From: Bicyclus anynana
Taxonomy: Eukaryota; Arthropoda; Insecta; Lepidoptera; Nymphalidae
DNA: 64,000 bases
NCBI RefSeq assembly: GCF_947172395.1
Contig: NC_069102.1
Coordinates: 13,850,250 to 13,914,249 of the forward strand
Reading direction: 5' to 3'
Shown: positions 33,271 through 41,948 of the stretch, one piece after another
How the letters are laid out: each line of letters starts with the position of its first letter
How positions within the stretch are numbered: the first letter of the stretch is position 1
Notes under the pieces: model-generated
Told to the model about the DNA's origin: nothing
The model's database searches: none
What the model saw: only the letters and a program-made list of their open reading frames with translations
Program-made: the position numbers and the translations under genes

Positions 33271-34009
33271 TGGACACACAGAAAATTCCATTCAGACAAG
33301 AGTGAATACGCATTTACGCATCTTCTAGACAAGCGCGCTTGGATTTCCAAATGTATATTCTATCTACTAACTAACTATAGGATCTACAACCACAGTGATC
33401 TACATAAATCGTTTTGTGTAACTTTCAAAACGATTATTAGTAGATTTTTGTGACAGTTTTTTTTAAGCAACAAGTCACTATTTTGAATTTTATATATTGT
33501 TTTTTAATAGGTTGTAGATTCTATGGTCCAGTTAGTAGTCATCATGTCATGTATCTTTAACTGAAATGTATAGGTCCCCTAAGTCGTGCACCTTGGGCAC
33601 GAGATCCTAGGCCCTGTGTTTGTGGGCCCTTATTATAAATACAGCTCTGTTCATTACAAAAACAGAAGTATAAGACTTGGCTCGCGTCTACAGAGAAGAT
33701 AGAAAATCACATAGAGATGATGGTTTCTTACAATCTCAACAAAATGACAACTACTAATAACTCCTACCAGCGGCGAAGAGTTCATGCAAGCCGATTCCCA
33801 CCTGGCTACCATTAAAAATCCATGCAGATTCATTGTTGTACTGGATTTAGATATATGAGAAACCGGAGTTTGTATCACGCTTTATGAATTTCCTTTTATT
33901 TGGGACGGCTTACCTTTATATAAATTCCATCCTTCGCCACTGATACCTACTAGAAGTGTCTATATCAAAAGACTGAATGTATAAAGCTCAAGGTAACTCG
34001 ACCTTGACA

Positions 34010-34185
34010 CAGCCTACTGGAGGTGTCAACAGGTCAGTGCTAATAAGCGCGGTTGGCGCGTGGTGTGCGTGCCGCGCCCTCTATCCGCTCCACCAATAGC
34101 GAAGCGATTCAAATCACGTGCGGAGCTACCACTCTGTAAAACCTTCGCCACAGCCTCCGCTAACTGCCGCTTTACGACTTGCTAT
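34010..34185. promoter_or_regulatory. Putative cis-regulatory segment
   Basis: AAGCGCGGTTGGCGCGTGGT, CCACCAATAGCGAAGCG, AAATCACGTGCGGAGC and CAGCCTCCGCTAACTGCCGC form a unique GC-rich stretch between AT-rich flanks. Unproven. Confidence 0.25.
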
Positions 34186-34415
34186 ACTAATAGCATTAAC
34201 AACTGAGTCTTAGGGCCATAAATCATTTCTCTATATCTATCTCGCTTGCACTTATGGGTCTTATGGAGCCGTCTAGTGAAGGGTGTAACAATGAAAGACA
34301 TATTATCGATAAGTAAAGTTTATTATCGTATCTTGTTCACAAAATTAAAAAAATTAACAATATTTGATTTAATATAATACATATTTCATATTATATAATT
34401 ATTAACTAAATAAAA

Positions 34416-34456
34416 TTAATCTTCATCTGAGTCTTCATCATCAGAATCTTCGTCTT
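34416..34456 (-). pseudogene. Possible acidic C-terminal exon or transposase remnant
   Basis: On the minus strand, after a TTTGGCAG acceptor-like site, the sequence reads EDEDSDDEDSDED then TAA, followed by AT-rich sequence. Acidic tails of this kind end many nuclear proteins and some transposases. No upstream exon is recognised. Confidence 0.25.
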
Positions 34457-34764
34457 CTGCCAAATTTATTATATATTAGTATCCATAGTGCGCAACGAGT
34501 AACACATGAATGTATTTATTTAATTGCAGTAAACACATTTATAGCAAAAAAAATACGCAATGCAATTACATTAGAAACCGACCAATCAGAATCGTCCAAA
34601 TCATTATTGACTCATCATTAGCACGTGCGCAGGTAGCCGTTTATCGATAATTAGGGTGCGCAGGTAGGCGCGCTGCACATTCCTATCTTTTTTGACTTTT
34701 ATGACCGGACGACTCAGATGATAATGCGCATACTATAGTCACAAAAATTGCTAATTTACGACTA

Positions 34765-35252
34765 GGGTTGCCAGGTCGCCGAAATTAAAAGCCGGACAGT
34801 CCAGCCACTTTGGCCTGACATTTCGGTAAAGAGGCCGGACAGTCTACATTATTGAGGACTTTGTGTACATCAGTACATCATATATATATGACGTATGTCA
34901 TAGATACGACATTTTTTTTAATGTTAAATCTAGCATTCATGTTTATTACCTTAAATTTTTTTTCCACACACTCTCGTCATTCGCTCGTTTGCTAAATGCA
35001 AAACCTAACAAAAGCAGGACAAGCCGGACACCCTGTTCATTTTGGCCGGACAAAAATCCTTACTATGTCCGACTCTGTGTAAAAACTAGCATTCATGTTT
35101 ATTACCTTAAATTTTGTTTCCACACACACTCGTCATTCGCTCGTTTGCTAAATGCAAAACCTAACAAAAGCAGGACAAGCCGGACATCCTGTTCATTTAG
35201 GCCGGACATAAATCCTTACTATGTCCGGCTTTATCCGGACACCTGGCAACAC
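34765..35252. mobile_element. MITE with TIRs, TA target, internal tandem duplication
   Basis: The ends GGGTTGCCAGGT and the complement of GTGTTGCCAGGT are inverted, flanked by TA on both sides. A 156-base unit (CTAGCATTCATGTTTATTACC...) occurs twice, starting at 34930 and 35086. GCCGGACA-type words recur throughout. No transposase. Confidence 0.7.
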
Positions 35253-35497
35253 TACTTGTGAGTCATATAAGACGCTTAAAACCCTATATGCTAATGTATG
35301 GGCAAATTATATTTGATTTTATCGGCAAATTATCTACGCCTCTACAATGCTTCGTTGCTTCAGTGTTTAATCTACATTATGTAACATCGGATCAGGAAGT
35401 CCTTCATTGAAGTCTTCGGCTAATTTATAAGAATTATTGAGCTTCATTTCTTTCTTTTCGATCTAGTTCCTTCTTCACCTTTTTACCATAGACCCCG

Positions 35498-36185
35498 TAG
35501 ATTATTCCGTCCGATCTTAACCTACGCTAGTGTAGTCTTTGCCCACCGTCCAAAAGCGACCCTTAGGCCGCTTCAAACCCTACAGAATCGTTTTCTGCGT
35601 CAAATCACGGGCGCGCCGTGGTTTTTACGCAATAATGACCTCCATAGAGATCTAGAATTACCGACAATAGCTAAGTACATGAAACAGCTCTCTCAAAACT
35701 ATTTTGACAGAGCTGCCATCCATCCCAACCAACTAGTGGTTGAGGCCTGCAATTACACTCCCAACCTAAACGCTAACTGCAAGCAGAGGCGTCCCAAGAA
35801 CGTCCTTTACGATCCAGACGATGACATAACAACCGACAATGCTTCCCAGGTAACACAATCACAAGCTACACAGCGTCTTTGCCGGCGAAGACGAGGTCCC
35901 CGATATCTAACGTCACCCGGACGTGGGTTTTCTAACTCACGATCTTGGGGGCGTCCGGACTGATTCACTCAGGTCACGGTTACCTCCTCCAGAATGGCCT
36001 TCTAAGCCGAGGTCCGAGTCTCATAGGAGACGCCCTTAGAGAGCCGTTCCGTCCTCTATCTTTCTTTCAGCCTTCGGGTCACATCAGGCGATGCTTCTGC
36101 GCTCGCCCAACCCCCCCGGTGACGCCGTAGTGGTTCCGCAGGGAGCTATCGGCACCTACTCAGACAGGAAAAAAAAAAAAAAAAA
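35498..36185 (+). pseudogene. 5'-truncated Jockey-like LINE with poly(A)
   Basis: The reading runs LTYASVVFAHRPKATLRPLQ, NRFLRQITGAPWFLRNND and LHRDLELPTIAKYMKQLSQN, the C-terminal tail after the RT domain, then a frame rich in Arg (CRRRRGPRY) and a 3' UTR ending in about 18 A at 36168-36185. The tail is intact enough to date it as one of the younger LINE copies here. Same family as 29550, 49072 and 60147. Confidence 0.85.
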
Positions 36186-36261
36186 GCACATGTCTGCATC
36201 CATACGTAGTTGATGTCCCTTGGACGCGTACCAAGCGTTTTGGCTCTGACATGCAAGCGCT

Positions 36262-36580
36262 CGCTTCATCATCATCATCATCTCCTTACTCTTATCCCAC
36301 TTAAGTGGGGTCGGAAAAATATGTCAATCTTTTCCATTCATTTCTATTACTCGTCAACTCATCATCCACTCCTTTTACACACATGTCCTCTTTAACACAA
36401 TCCAACCATCTCTTCTTTGGCCTTCCTCTCCTCTTATGACCTTCCACTTGCACATTTAACATTTTTCTAGTATTATGACTTTCCTCTCTACGCATTACAT
36501 GTCCATACCAAGCTAACCTTCTACTCCACAATTTTTCTGTCACTGACGCCACCTTCAGACTTCGTCTATACTCGATAATG
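36262..36580 (-). pseudogene. RTE-like LINE ORF C-terminus
   Basis: The minus-strand frame 36301-36552 encodes LWSRRLAWYGHVMRREESHN, then GHKRRGRPKKRWLDCVKEDM, the conserved C-terminal block of insect endonuclease/RT elements. The 3' end has CCCACTTAAGTGGGATAAG and (GAT)n. Head to tail with the LINE at 35498-36185. Confidence 0.8.
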
Positions 36581-36599
36581 CAAGCGCTCGCTTATATAA

Positions 36600-37440
36600 T
36601 GTAAAAAAAATCTTCTTTCAAGTTGTACAACTTTCAAATGTATGTTTTTTTTATGTATGTCTAGCGATAATTCCGTCATTTATGGACCGATTTTGAAAAT
36701 TCTTTTTTGTTTGGTTTGATTCCAGGGTGGTCCCATTTTTTTTTGTGTCAGGATCTGATGATGGCATCCTGGAGAAATCGAGGAGAACTTTTAAGTTACT
36801 GAGGTCTAACTTAAAATGGTTGACTTTGTATCTAATGATCTACTACTACTAGTATATAAGAGGTTTTGAAGAACTATTCTACTACCATGATGCAAATGTT
36901 TATTTTATTTCTATTTTATCAACATGCTAGGCGACCTTTAATCAATAAGTATAGTTTATAATAGTTGGCGACATATTACAGACAAGTGAACGACCATATC
37001 GGTAGTATATCCCCAGATGATTTCAATCACTCAGAGCCGCAGAACAGACATCGCTAAAAGCTAACGCTTCCTCTTATCTGTGCTCAGAGCTCTACTGCTA
37101 CTAATTTACTAGTAGGTATACCAGTTACTGCTACTAATTAGCGTCATGACTAAGCACGAAGCAAGCAATGCTGGTAAAAACTACTAGTGTTGTATAAATA
37201 GCTGCAGCGCTTACCGCCGGCCATACAAGGGTATTATAGCTATTATCACAGAATAGATTACAGCACATATTCCACTTTTAATTGCACTTGAACACTTTTA
37301 GTCTAGAAATAGTTGGTCATTAACAGGTAACCAGCTCAATTTATTGCAAATAAATAAGTATTTATGTGAGAAATTGATCTTTTAGGGTCTCCTGATGTAT
37401 CTAATTAAGGCGTTGTTTGTTAAAATAATAATTGAGATAA
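36600..37440. other. Intergenic, little recognised
   Basis: 36640-36760 (GTCATTTATGGACCGATTTT; GATTCCAGGGTGGTCCCATT) resembles a short piece at 42880-42950 in lectin intron 1; otherwise nothing. Confidence 0.4.
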
Positions 37441-37445
37441 TATGT

Positions 37446-37575
37446 GCCTCGCTCATTGCCACTTCAGCTTCGCAACACGTTGAGCTGTGTCGGTAACTTT
37501 GGTTCTTCGGCAGATCTCCTCATTTCTGATTCGATCACGCAGAGATACTCCGAGCATAGCTCGTTCTATCGCTAA
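37446..37575 (-). mobile_element. LINE ORF fragment (MERAML type)
   Basis: The minus strand reads as the same element as 60536-60841: TCTGCGTGATCGAATCAGAA, GAGGAGATCTGCCGAAGAAC and CTGAAGTGGCAATGAGCGAG. Confidence 0.65.
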
Positions 37576-37943
37576 CAAAACATTTGCTATAAACCAATTA
37601 ATATAACTAAAGGTTCAGTTCAAATATAAAAGCACTTATACTATAGCTTTAACTAGTCGAATAATTACAATTGCCCTGAACTAGATAATCTAGTTTTTTA
37701 TAAAACGGAAACATTTAGTGTTGCTAGGATCATAAATCATACACAGAGCTCGCTATAACAGCATCTGAAGTATATTAACTCCAAACACGGAAAACGAGAG
37801 ACGTAGGAATGGCATCCACTGTATAACTAGATGATTTATATAACAGGTAAAGCTGAGGACCTATGGAGTGGGCTTATGAGATATATACCTAACTACCTAG
37901 GTAGGTAGGTGTGTCTCTATATATGGTATACCTGGTATTCCTA

Positions 37944-37976
37944 CCAATCAATCAATCAATGAATCAATCAATCAAT
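37944..37976. repeat. (CAAT)n microsatellite
   Basis: Eight CAAT-type units with one interruption (GAAT). Confidence 0.85.
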
Positions 37977-38212
37977 TTATGTATTTGCAGATACATGCAT
38001 GATATATATACAGATGGTCGGTAGATGTAGATGGTAAATGTATCTTGCTAATTTGGCATGCAAATTATTTATTATCTATGTGTTATTAAATTAATTCAAA
38101 TGACAATTTCATCATTTAAAATTAGCAGTGGCGATTGTCCTGACAACCCGATTCCTATCGGCTTACCTTTTAAAAATCCACGAGTTTTACGGACGTTAAT
38201 AATATTAATAAA

Positions 38213-38409
38213 TAGTAGACGCCGCGCGGTTTCACCCGCGTGGTTTCCGTTCCCGTACGAGTACGGGGATAAAATATAGCCTATAGCCTTCTTCGATAAA
38301 TGAGCTATCTAACACTGAAAGAATTTTTCAATTCGGACCAGTAGTTCCTGAGATTAGCGCGTTCAATCAAACAAAGCTTAATAATTAAGCTTTATAATAT
38401 TAGTATAGA
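38213..38409 (-). mobile_element. Helitron type A
   Basis: The complement of TCTATACTAATATTATAAAG is at the right; GACGCCGCGCGGTTTCACCC is at the left with a decayed CTAG (GTAG on the + strand). Confidence 0.8.
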
Positions 38410-38504
38410 TTTGACGTACTCGGCCAAAAACACATGAACCTTATGCAAAATTTCAATCTTCGCTACTGATACCTACATAACTTAGTTATGTACTGACTCT
38501 CGAC

Positions 38505-38555
38505 AAACGATCATAATTGAACAGCGTATTATCGGCTGTTCAATTATGATCGTTT
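38505..38555. ncRNA. 21-bp perfect hairpin, possible small RNA precursor
   Basis: AAACGATCATAATTGAACAGC is exactly complementary to GCTGTTCAATTATGATCGTTT across a 9-base loop GTATTATCG. The size suits a short pre-miRNA-like or foldback structure, but the stem is short and lacks the mismatches usual in animal pre-miRNAs. Expression unknown. Confidence 0.3.
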
Positions 38556-38770
38556 TCAACTTTCAACACACAGATTGGTGGGTAGATTTCGTTACAGACA
38601 CTCTTTCTTTCTTTTTTTATATTGTAGTATCATTACACCCAAGACCTAATCCATAAGCGAACAGAGGAATGGCATCCTAGGAACTTGACCAACAAAGTGC
38701 CTCCCTGTGTCATTTTCATCAAACCAAGCATTGGAAATGTTCAAACATATTTGCTTGTCAATCTAGACCA

Positions 38771-38960
38771 GAGTTCCCCAAACTTTTTTGTGTCGTAGAC
38801 CCCTTTCCATCATCAGGTTATTTGACAATTTAAATATGACCAGAACGTTTGATTTTAAAGTTTGATCGTTTCTAAGACGCTTTGGGTGTAGCTAAGCTTT
38901 GTGTGCCTGTAATTACACCGGCAACTACCTAGAGAGAGTACCTCCTTCCGAGCGGAATTC
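38771..38960 (+). mobile_element. Possible hAT-like 5' end
   Basis: CAGAGTTCCCCAAACTTTTT and GTCGTAGACCCCTTT resemble a common hAT terminus. No matching right end is found nearby, so the limit is arbitrary. Confidence 0.35.
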
Positions 38961-39594
38961 AGCAATACTGCTTCGAGGCAGAAATAAGCATAGCAAGCAG
39001 TATATGATCATATTTTCTATATTTGTATATCAACACACCATGTGAGGCCTAAGCCTATAAAGTTAGGGACCTCACACACTATGCGATCACAAGTAATCAT
39101 AAAGATCAAAAGTAGTTATTGGCTTTGGTCGCAAGACGGTTTCCCTGCGACGAGGTTTGCAGCCACGTTTGTTCACTGAAATATAAGGGTTTTCTTTTGT
39201 AACTTTGGAACCATTACGGTCAAATCGTTAGATTTTCAAAATGTACACTCACAGCTATCAACTTATCCACTTTATCCTTATCTGATGTACTGGATAAGTA
39301 TTTTTTTGGTTGCCTAAACGTAACCATCAATATTATGAGCTCATACTTGGTGGTACTCAACAACGTGCAAGGAATAATCTCTTATGTACTGCCGCGTTCG
39401 AGTAATTGCAAAAATCCCCTCTTCGACTCCCCTACATAGTACATGTCCGGTCTACGGCCAAGTGAGTGATTTCTTCAGGTAACTGGCCCTAATCGTGACT
39501 GCGTAGTGCGCGAGGAGCCTTAGGTTAATATAAATTATGATGACTGTCACTGATCGTTAGATAACATTTAATTGAATTAAATTTTATCGTGTAT

Positions 39595-39660
39595 GTTCCT
39601 GCTAACAATCTCCTGCCAGCGCCCGCGCCGGTACAGGCGGCGCCATTTATATGAATTTAA
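39595..39660. promoter_or_regulatory. Short GC-rich putative regulatory patch
   Basis: TGCCAGCGCCCGCGCCGGTA, CAGGCGGCGCCATTTATATG in AT-rich flanks. Speculative. Confidence 0.2.
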
Positions 39661-40128
39661 TATTTTTTCTATTAAATACATTTATAAACTATTTATTTAC
39701 TGTTAAGTATGTTACTCAGACTGTGATTTAGTGGGATAAAAGGAAACCTAAAATGACGTGATTTGACTAATATTAAATGAGGAAGACGCGTTTTTCTTTC
39801 AGCGGATAATATCAATGTACTTATGAGTAAATACTCACTTATAAGTATAAGGACAGGGGCTGAGGCGAACAAAGATTTCATTTAGTCGCAAAGTACTACA
39901 ATGTCGAGTACCTAGTGAGATCAGGAAGTGTAAAAACTGTATAGACTTAAATATATAACGTAAGTAAACACGAGATTGGGCATGTGTTCGCTAGTAGAGT
40001 AGCTAAAGTCGGATCACTTTTTGCTGTGATTTTGTAGGTAACATAATATGTAGGTACTGGTAGATATAATAGTACCTATAAATCGTTGGCATGGCGCCTT
40101 AGAATTAGTGACTAACTGAGCGGGAGAG

Positions 40129-40632
40129 CCGTGATAGCCCAGTGGATACGACCTCTGCCTCCGATTCCGGAGAGTGTGAGCAGCGCCGGCCCGAAGTAAA
40201 TTTTAGAATGGAGCGAGATCCAATTATAGCGCCTCTCCTGTTTGCTCCTAACATTATACTAGGGACATTTGAAAAGTTCGTAGCCTAACCTAATATAGAC
40301 AATCAAAAAGAAAGAAATTTCTTTTATTTTTCTTTACCATTTTGGCGCCCTCTAGGATTTGGCGCCTGGAGCGACCGCTCCGTTCGCCATATGGATGGGC
40401 CGGCCCTGGGTGTGAGTTCGAATCCGGTCCGGGGCAACTTTTCAGTTGTTAGCATTTTAAGAAATTTAATATCACGTGTCTCTAACGGCGAAGGAAAACA
40501 TCGCGAGGAACTCGCATACCAGAGAATTTTCTTAATTCTCTGCGTGTGTGAAGTCTACCAATCCGCATTGGGCCAGCGTGGTGGACTATTGGCCTAACCC
40601 CTCTCAGCAGTGAGCCGAATATGGGTTGATAA
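40129..40632 (+). mobile_element. SINE B with 12-bp target duplication, split by a MITE
   Basis: TGAGCGGGAGAG occurs at 40117-40128 and 40633-40644. The head is CCGTGATAGCCCAGTGGATA; the body resumes after the insert at GTTCGAATCCGGTCCGGGGC and ends GGGTTGATAA. The exact 5' base is ambiguous because GAG belongs to both duplication and head. Confidence 0.85.
40181..40408. mobile_element. hAT-like MITE, 228 bp, inside SINE B
   Basis: The ends CAGCGCCGGCCC and the complement of CAGGGCCGGCCC are inverted repeats. The flanking octamers AGTGTGAG (40173-40180) and GGTGTGAG (40409-40416) are an 8-bp target duplication with one difference, as in hAT. No coding capacity. Confidence 0.85.
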
Positions 40633-40986
40633 TGAGCGGGAGAGGTTGTCTTGAAAACTTTAAGTTGTTCATCGTTTAAGTGATACATGTATTGTCGTGT
40701 GTAGAGTGGACGACAGTACATATCAAATGGCAAGGATTATCAAGGGCTTATTAAAGCATTAACAATCAATTTTAATAATCACATAAATAGTGAGCAGCAC
40801 AACAATTATGAAGTAATATAGAAGATGAATCAAGTTATAATCACTGGGAGCATACACTCTTTAACTTCTACGCTAATGGAGGTGCATTACTTGCAACCAG
40901 TTCTCATCCGGACCGGACGCAGACCGGACTCCACCGGACTGGGTCCATTCAGGACCGATTAGCAATTCTTTTTTTTTTATTTTTTA

Positions 40987-41047
40987 CTAGCTGACGCCGC
41001 GCGGTTACACCCACGTGGTTCCCATTCCCGTATGAATACGGGGATAG
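40987..41047 (-). mobile_element. Helitron type A 3' end only
   Basis: CTAGCTGACGCCGCGCGGTT through GAATACGGGGATAG; the rest is missing. Confidence 0.7.
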
Positions 41048-41248
41048 GTATTTACCGTTAGCAAAATAAGAACACTCAAAAACAATATGACCTCAGAAAT
41101 AGAATTATGTTTCCGATAATTTATCGTCTTGATAACTGCGTTCATATTGCACAGACAAAACCCTCGGTTTATCCATGTACAGAGTACAGTACAGAAACCC
41201 ATAATAAGTTTTTTTATCTTTCACGTTACGTTTTGTTCCATTGGACAT

Positions 41249-41258
41249 GGGAAATCCT
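41249..41258 (+). promoter_or_regulatory. NF-kB-like word upstream of the lectin
   Basis: GGGAAATCCT differs at one position from the insect Rel consensus GGGRNWYYCC. It lies about 490 bases before the TATA box, which is far for a lepidopteran immune promoter, and could be chance. Confidence 0.2.
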
Positions 41259-41424
41259 TTTATATTAAGAGTGTACTTTTTTACAAATTATGATAATATA
41301 CCTATATTGGCTCTCGCCTGCCATTTTACTTGAATGTAATTTTTGTTTTCAAATTCAAATTACTAAATACCAATGTCGAAAGTGTAATAATTCGTACGAG
41401 TCCTATACTTTTTATTGCGAAAAT

Positions 41425-41618
41425 AAATAGGGTTGAAAGTTTGTACGGAAAGTCCTTCATTTTTATAGTTACAGTTTTAAAAATTTGTTTATAAATCATA
41501 AAAAAAACAAAATATAATGTAAATCAAAAATTTTTAAAATTCAACCCATAAAGTGGTGAAATAGTACTTGAAAGATTACATTGATTTCTACGCGGACGAA
41601 GTCGCGGACGTCCGCTAG
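41425..41618 (+). mobile_element. Helitron 3' part just upstream of the lectin promoter
   Basis: GGGTTGAAAGTTTGTACGGA, ATTCAACCCATAAAGTGGTG and a CGGACGTCCGCTAG end; CTAG at 41615-41618 is 125 bases before the TATA box. The 5' limit is approximate. Confidence 0.65.
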
Positions 41619-41742
41619 TTTGATATATTACTATACAATACAGCTATAAAAATAACAAAATGTTAATAAAATTTTAATTTGAATATCACTAAAATCTTGG
41701 CATTATACACACAAAGAAATACATTATCACTTTATTTGTTTG

Positions 41743-41750
41743 TATATAAA
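41743..41750 (+). promoter_or_regulatory. TATA box of the C-type lectin gene
   Basis: TATATAAA 144 bases before the ATG, with a TTATCA (GATA-type) word 20 bases upstream. The start site would fall near 41770-41780. Confidence 0.6.
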
Positions 41751-41893
41751 AGTTTAAATTAATTACTCAACCCAGCAAAGGTTAAAGAGATAAGGTGTTT
41801 AAATAATAGACATTATGGGAACATTGCAGCATACTTCTAGATAGTTACGTAAATACGTACATACAAACATACGAGGATTATTAATATTTCAAG

Positions 41894-41948
41894 ATGAGAC
41901 GTGTATTCGCGTGTTGTTTAGTGTTCGCTTTGTGTGTGACATTATTGA
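41894..41948 (+). CDS. Lectin exon 1 (signal peptide)
   Basis: The ATG in AAGATGAG is the first in-frame start after the TATA box. The 18 codons are a hydrophobic leader with an N-terminal RR; the donor is gtaagt. The next codon (Asn) is split by the intron. Confidence 0.85.

Noticed and set aside
33087..33453. Overlapping frames on both strands in a GC-rich patch
   Set aside because: No motif in any frame; the composition alone explains the lack of stops.
34863..35261. 132-codon frame with internally repeated protein sequence
   Set aside because: The repetition comes from the 156-bp duplication inside a MITE; the frame crosses the inverted ends of the element.
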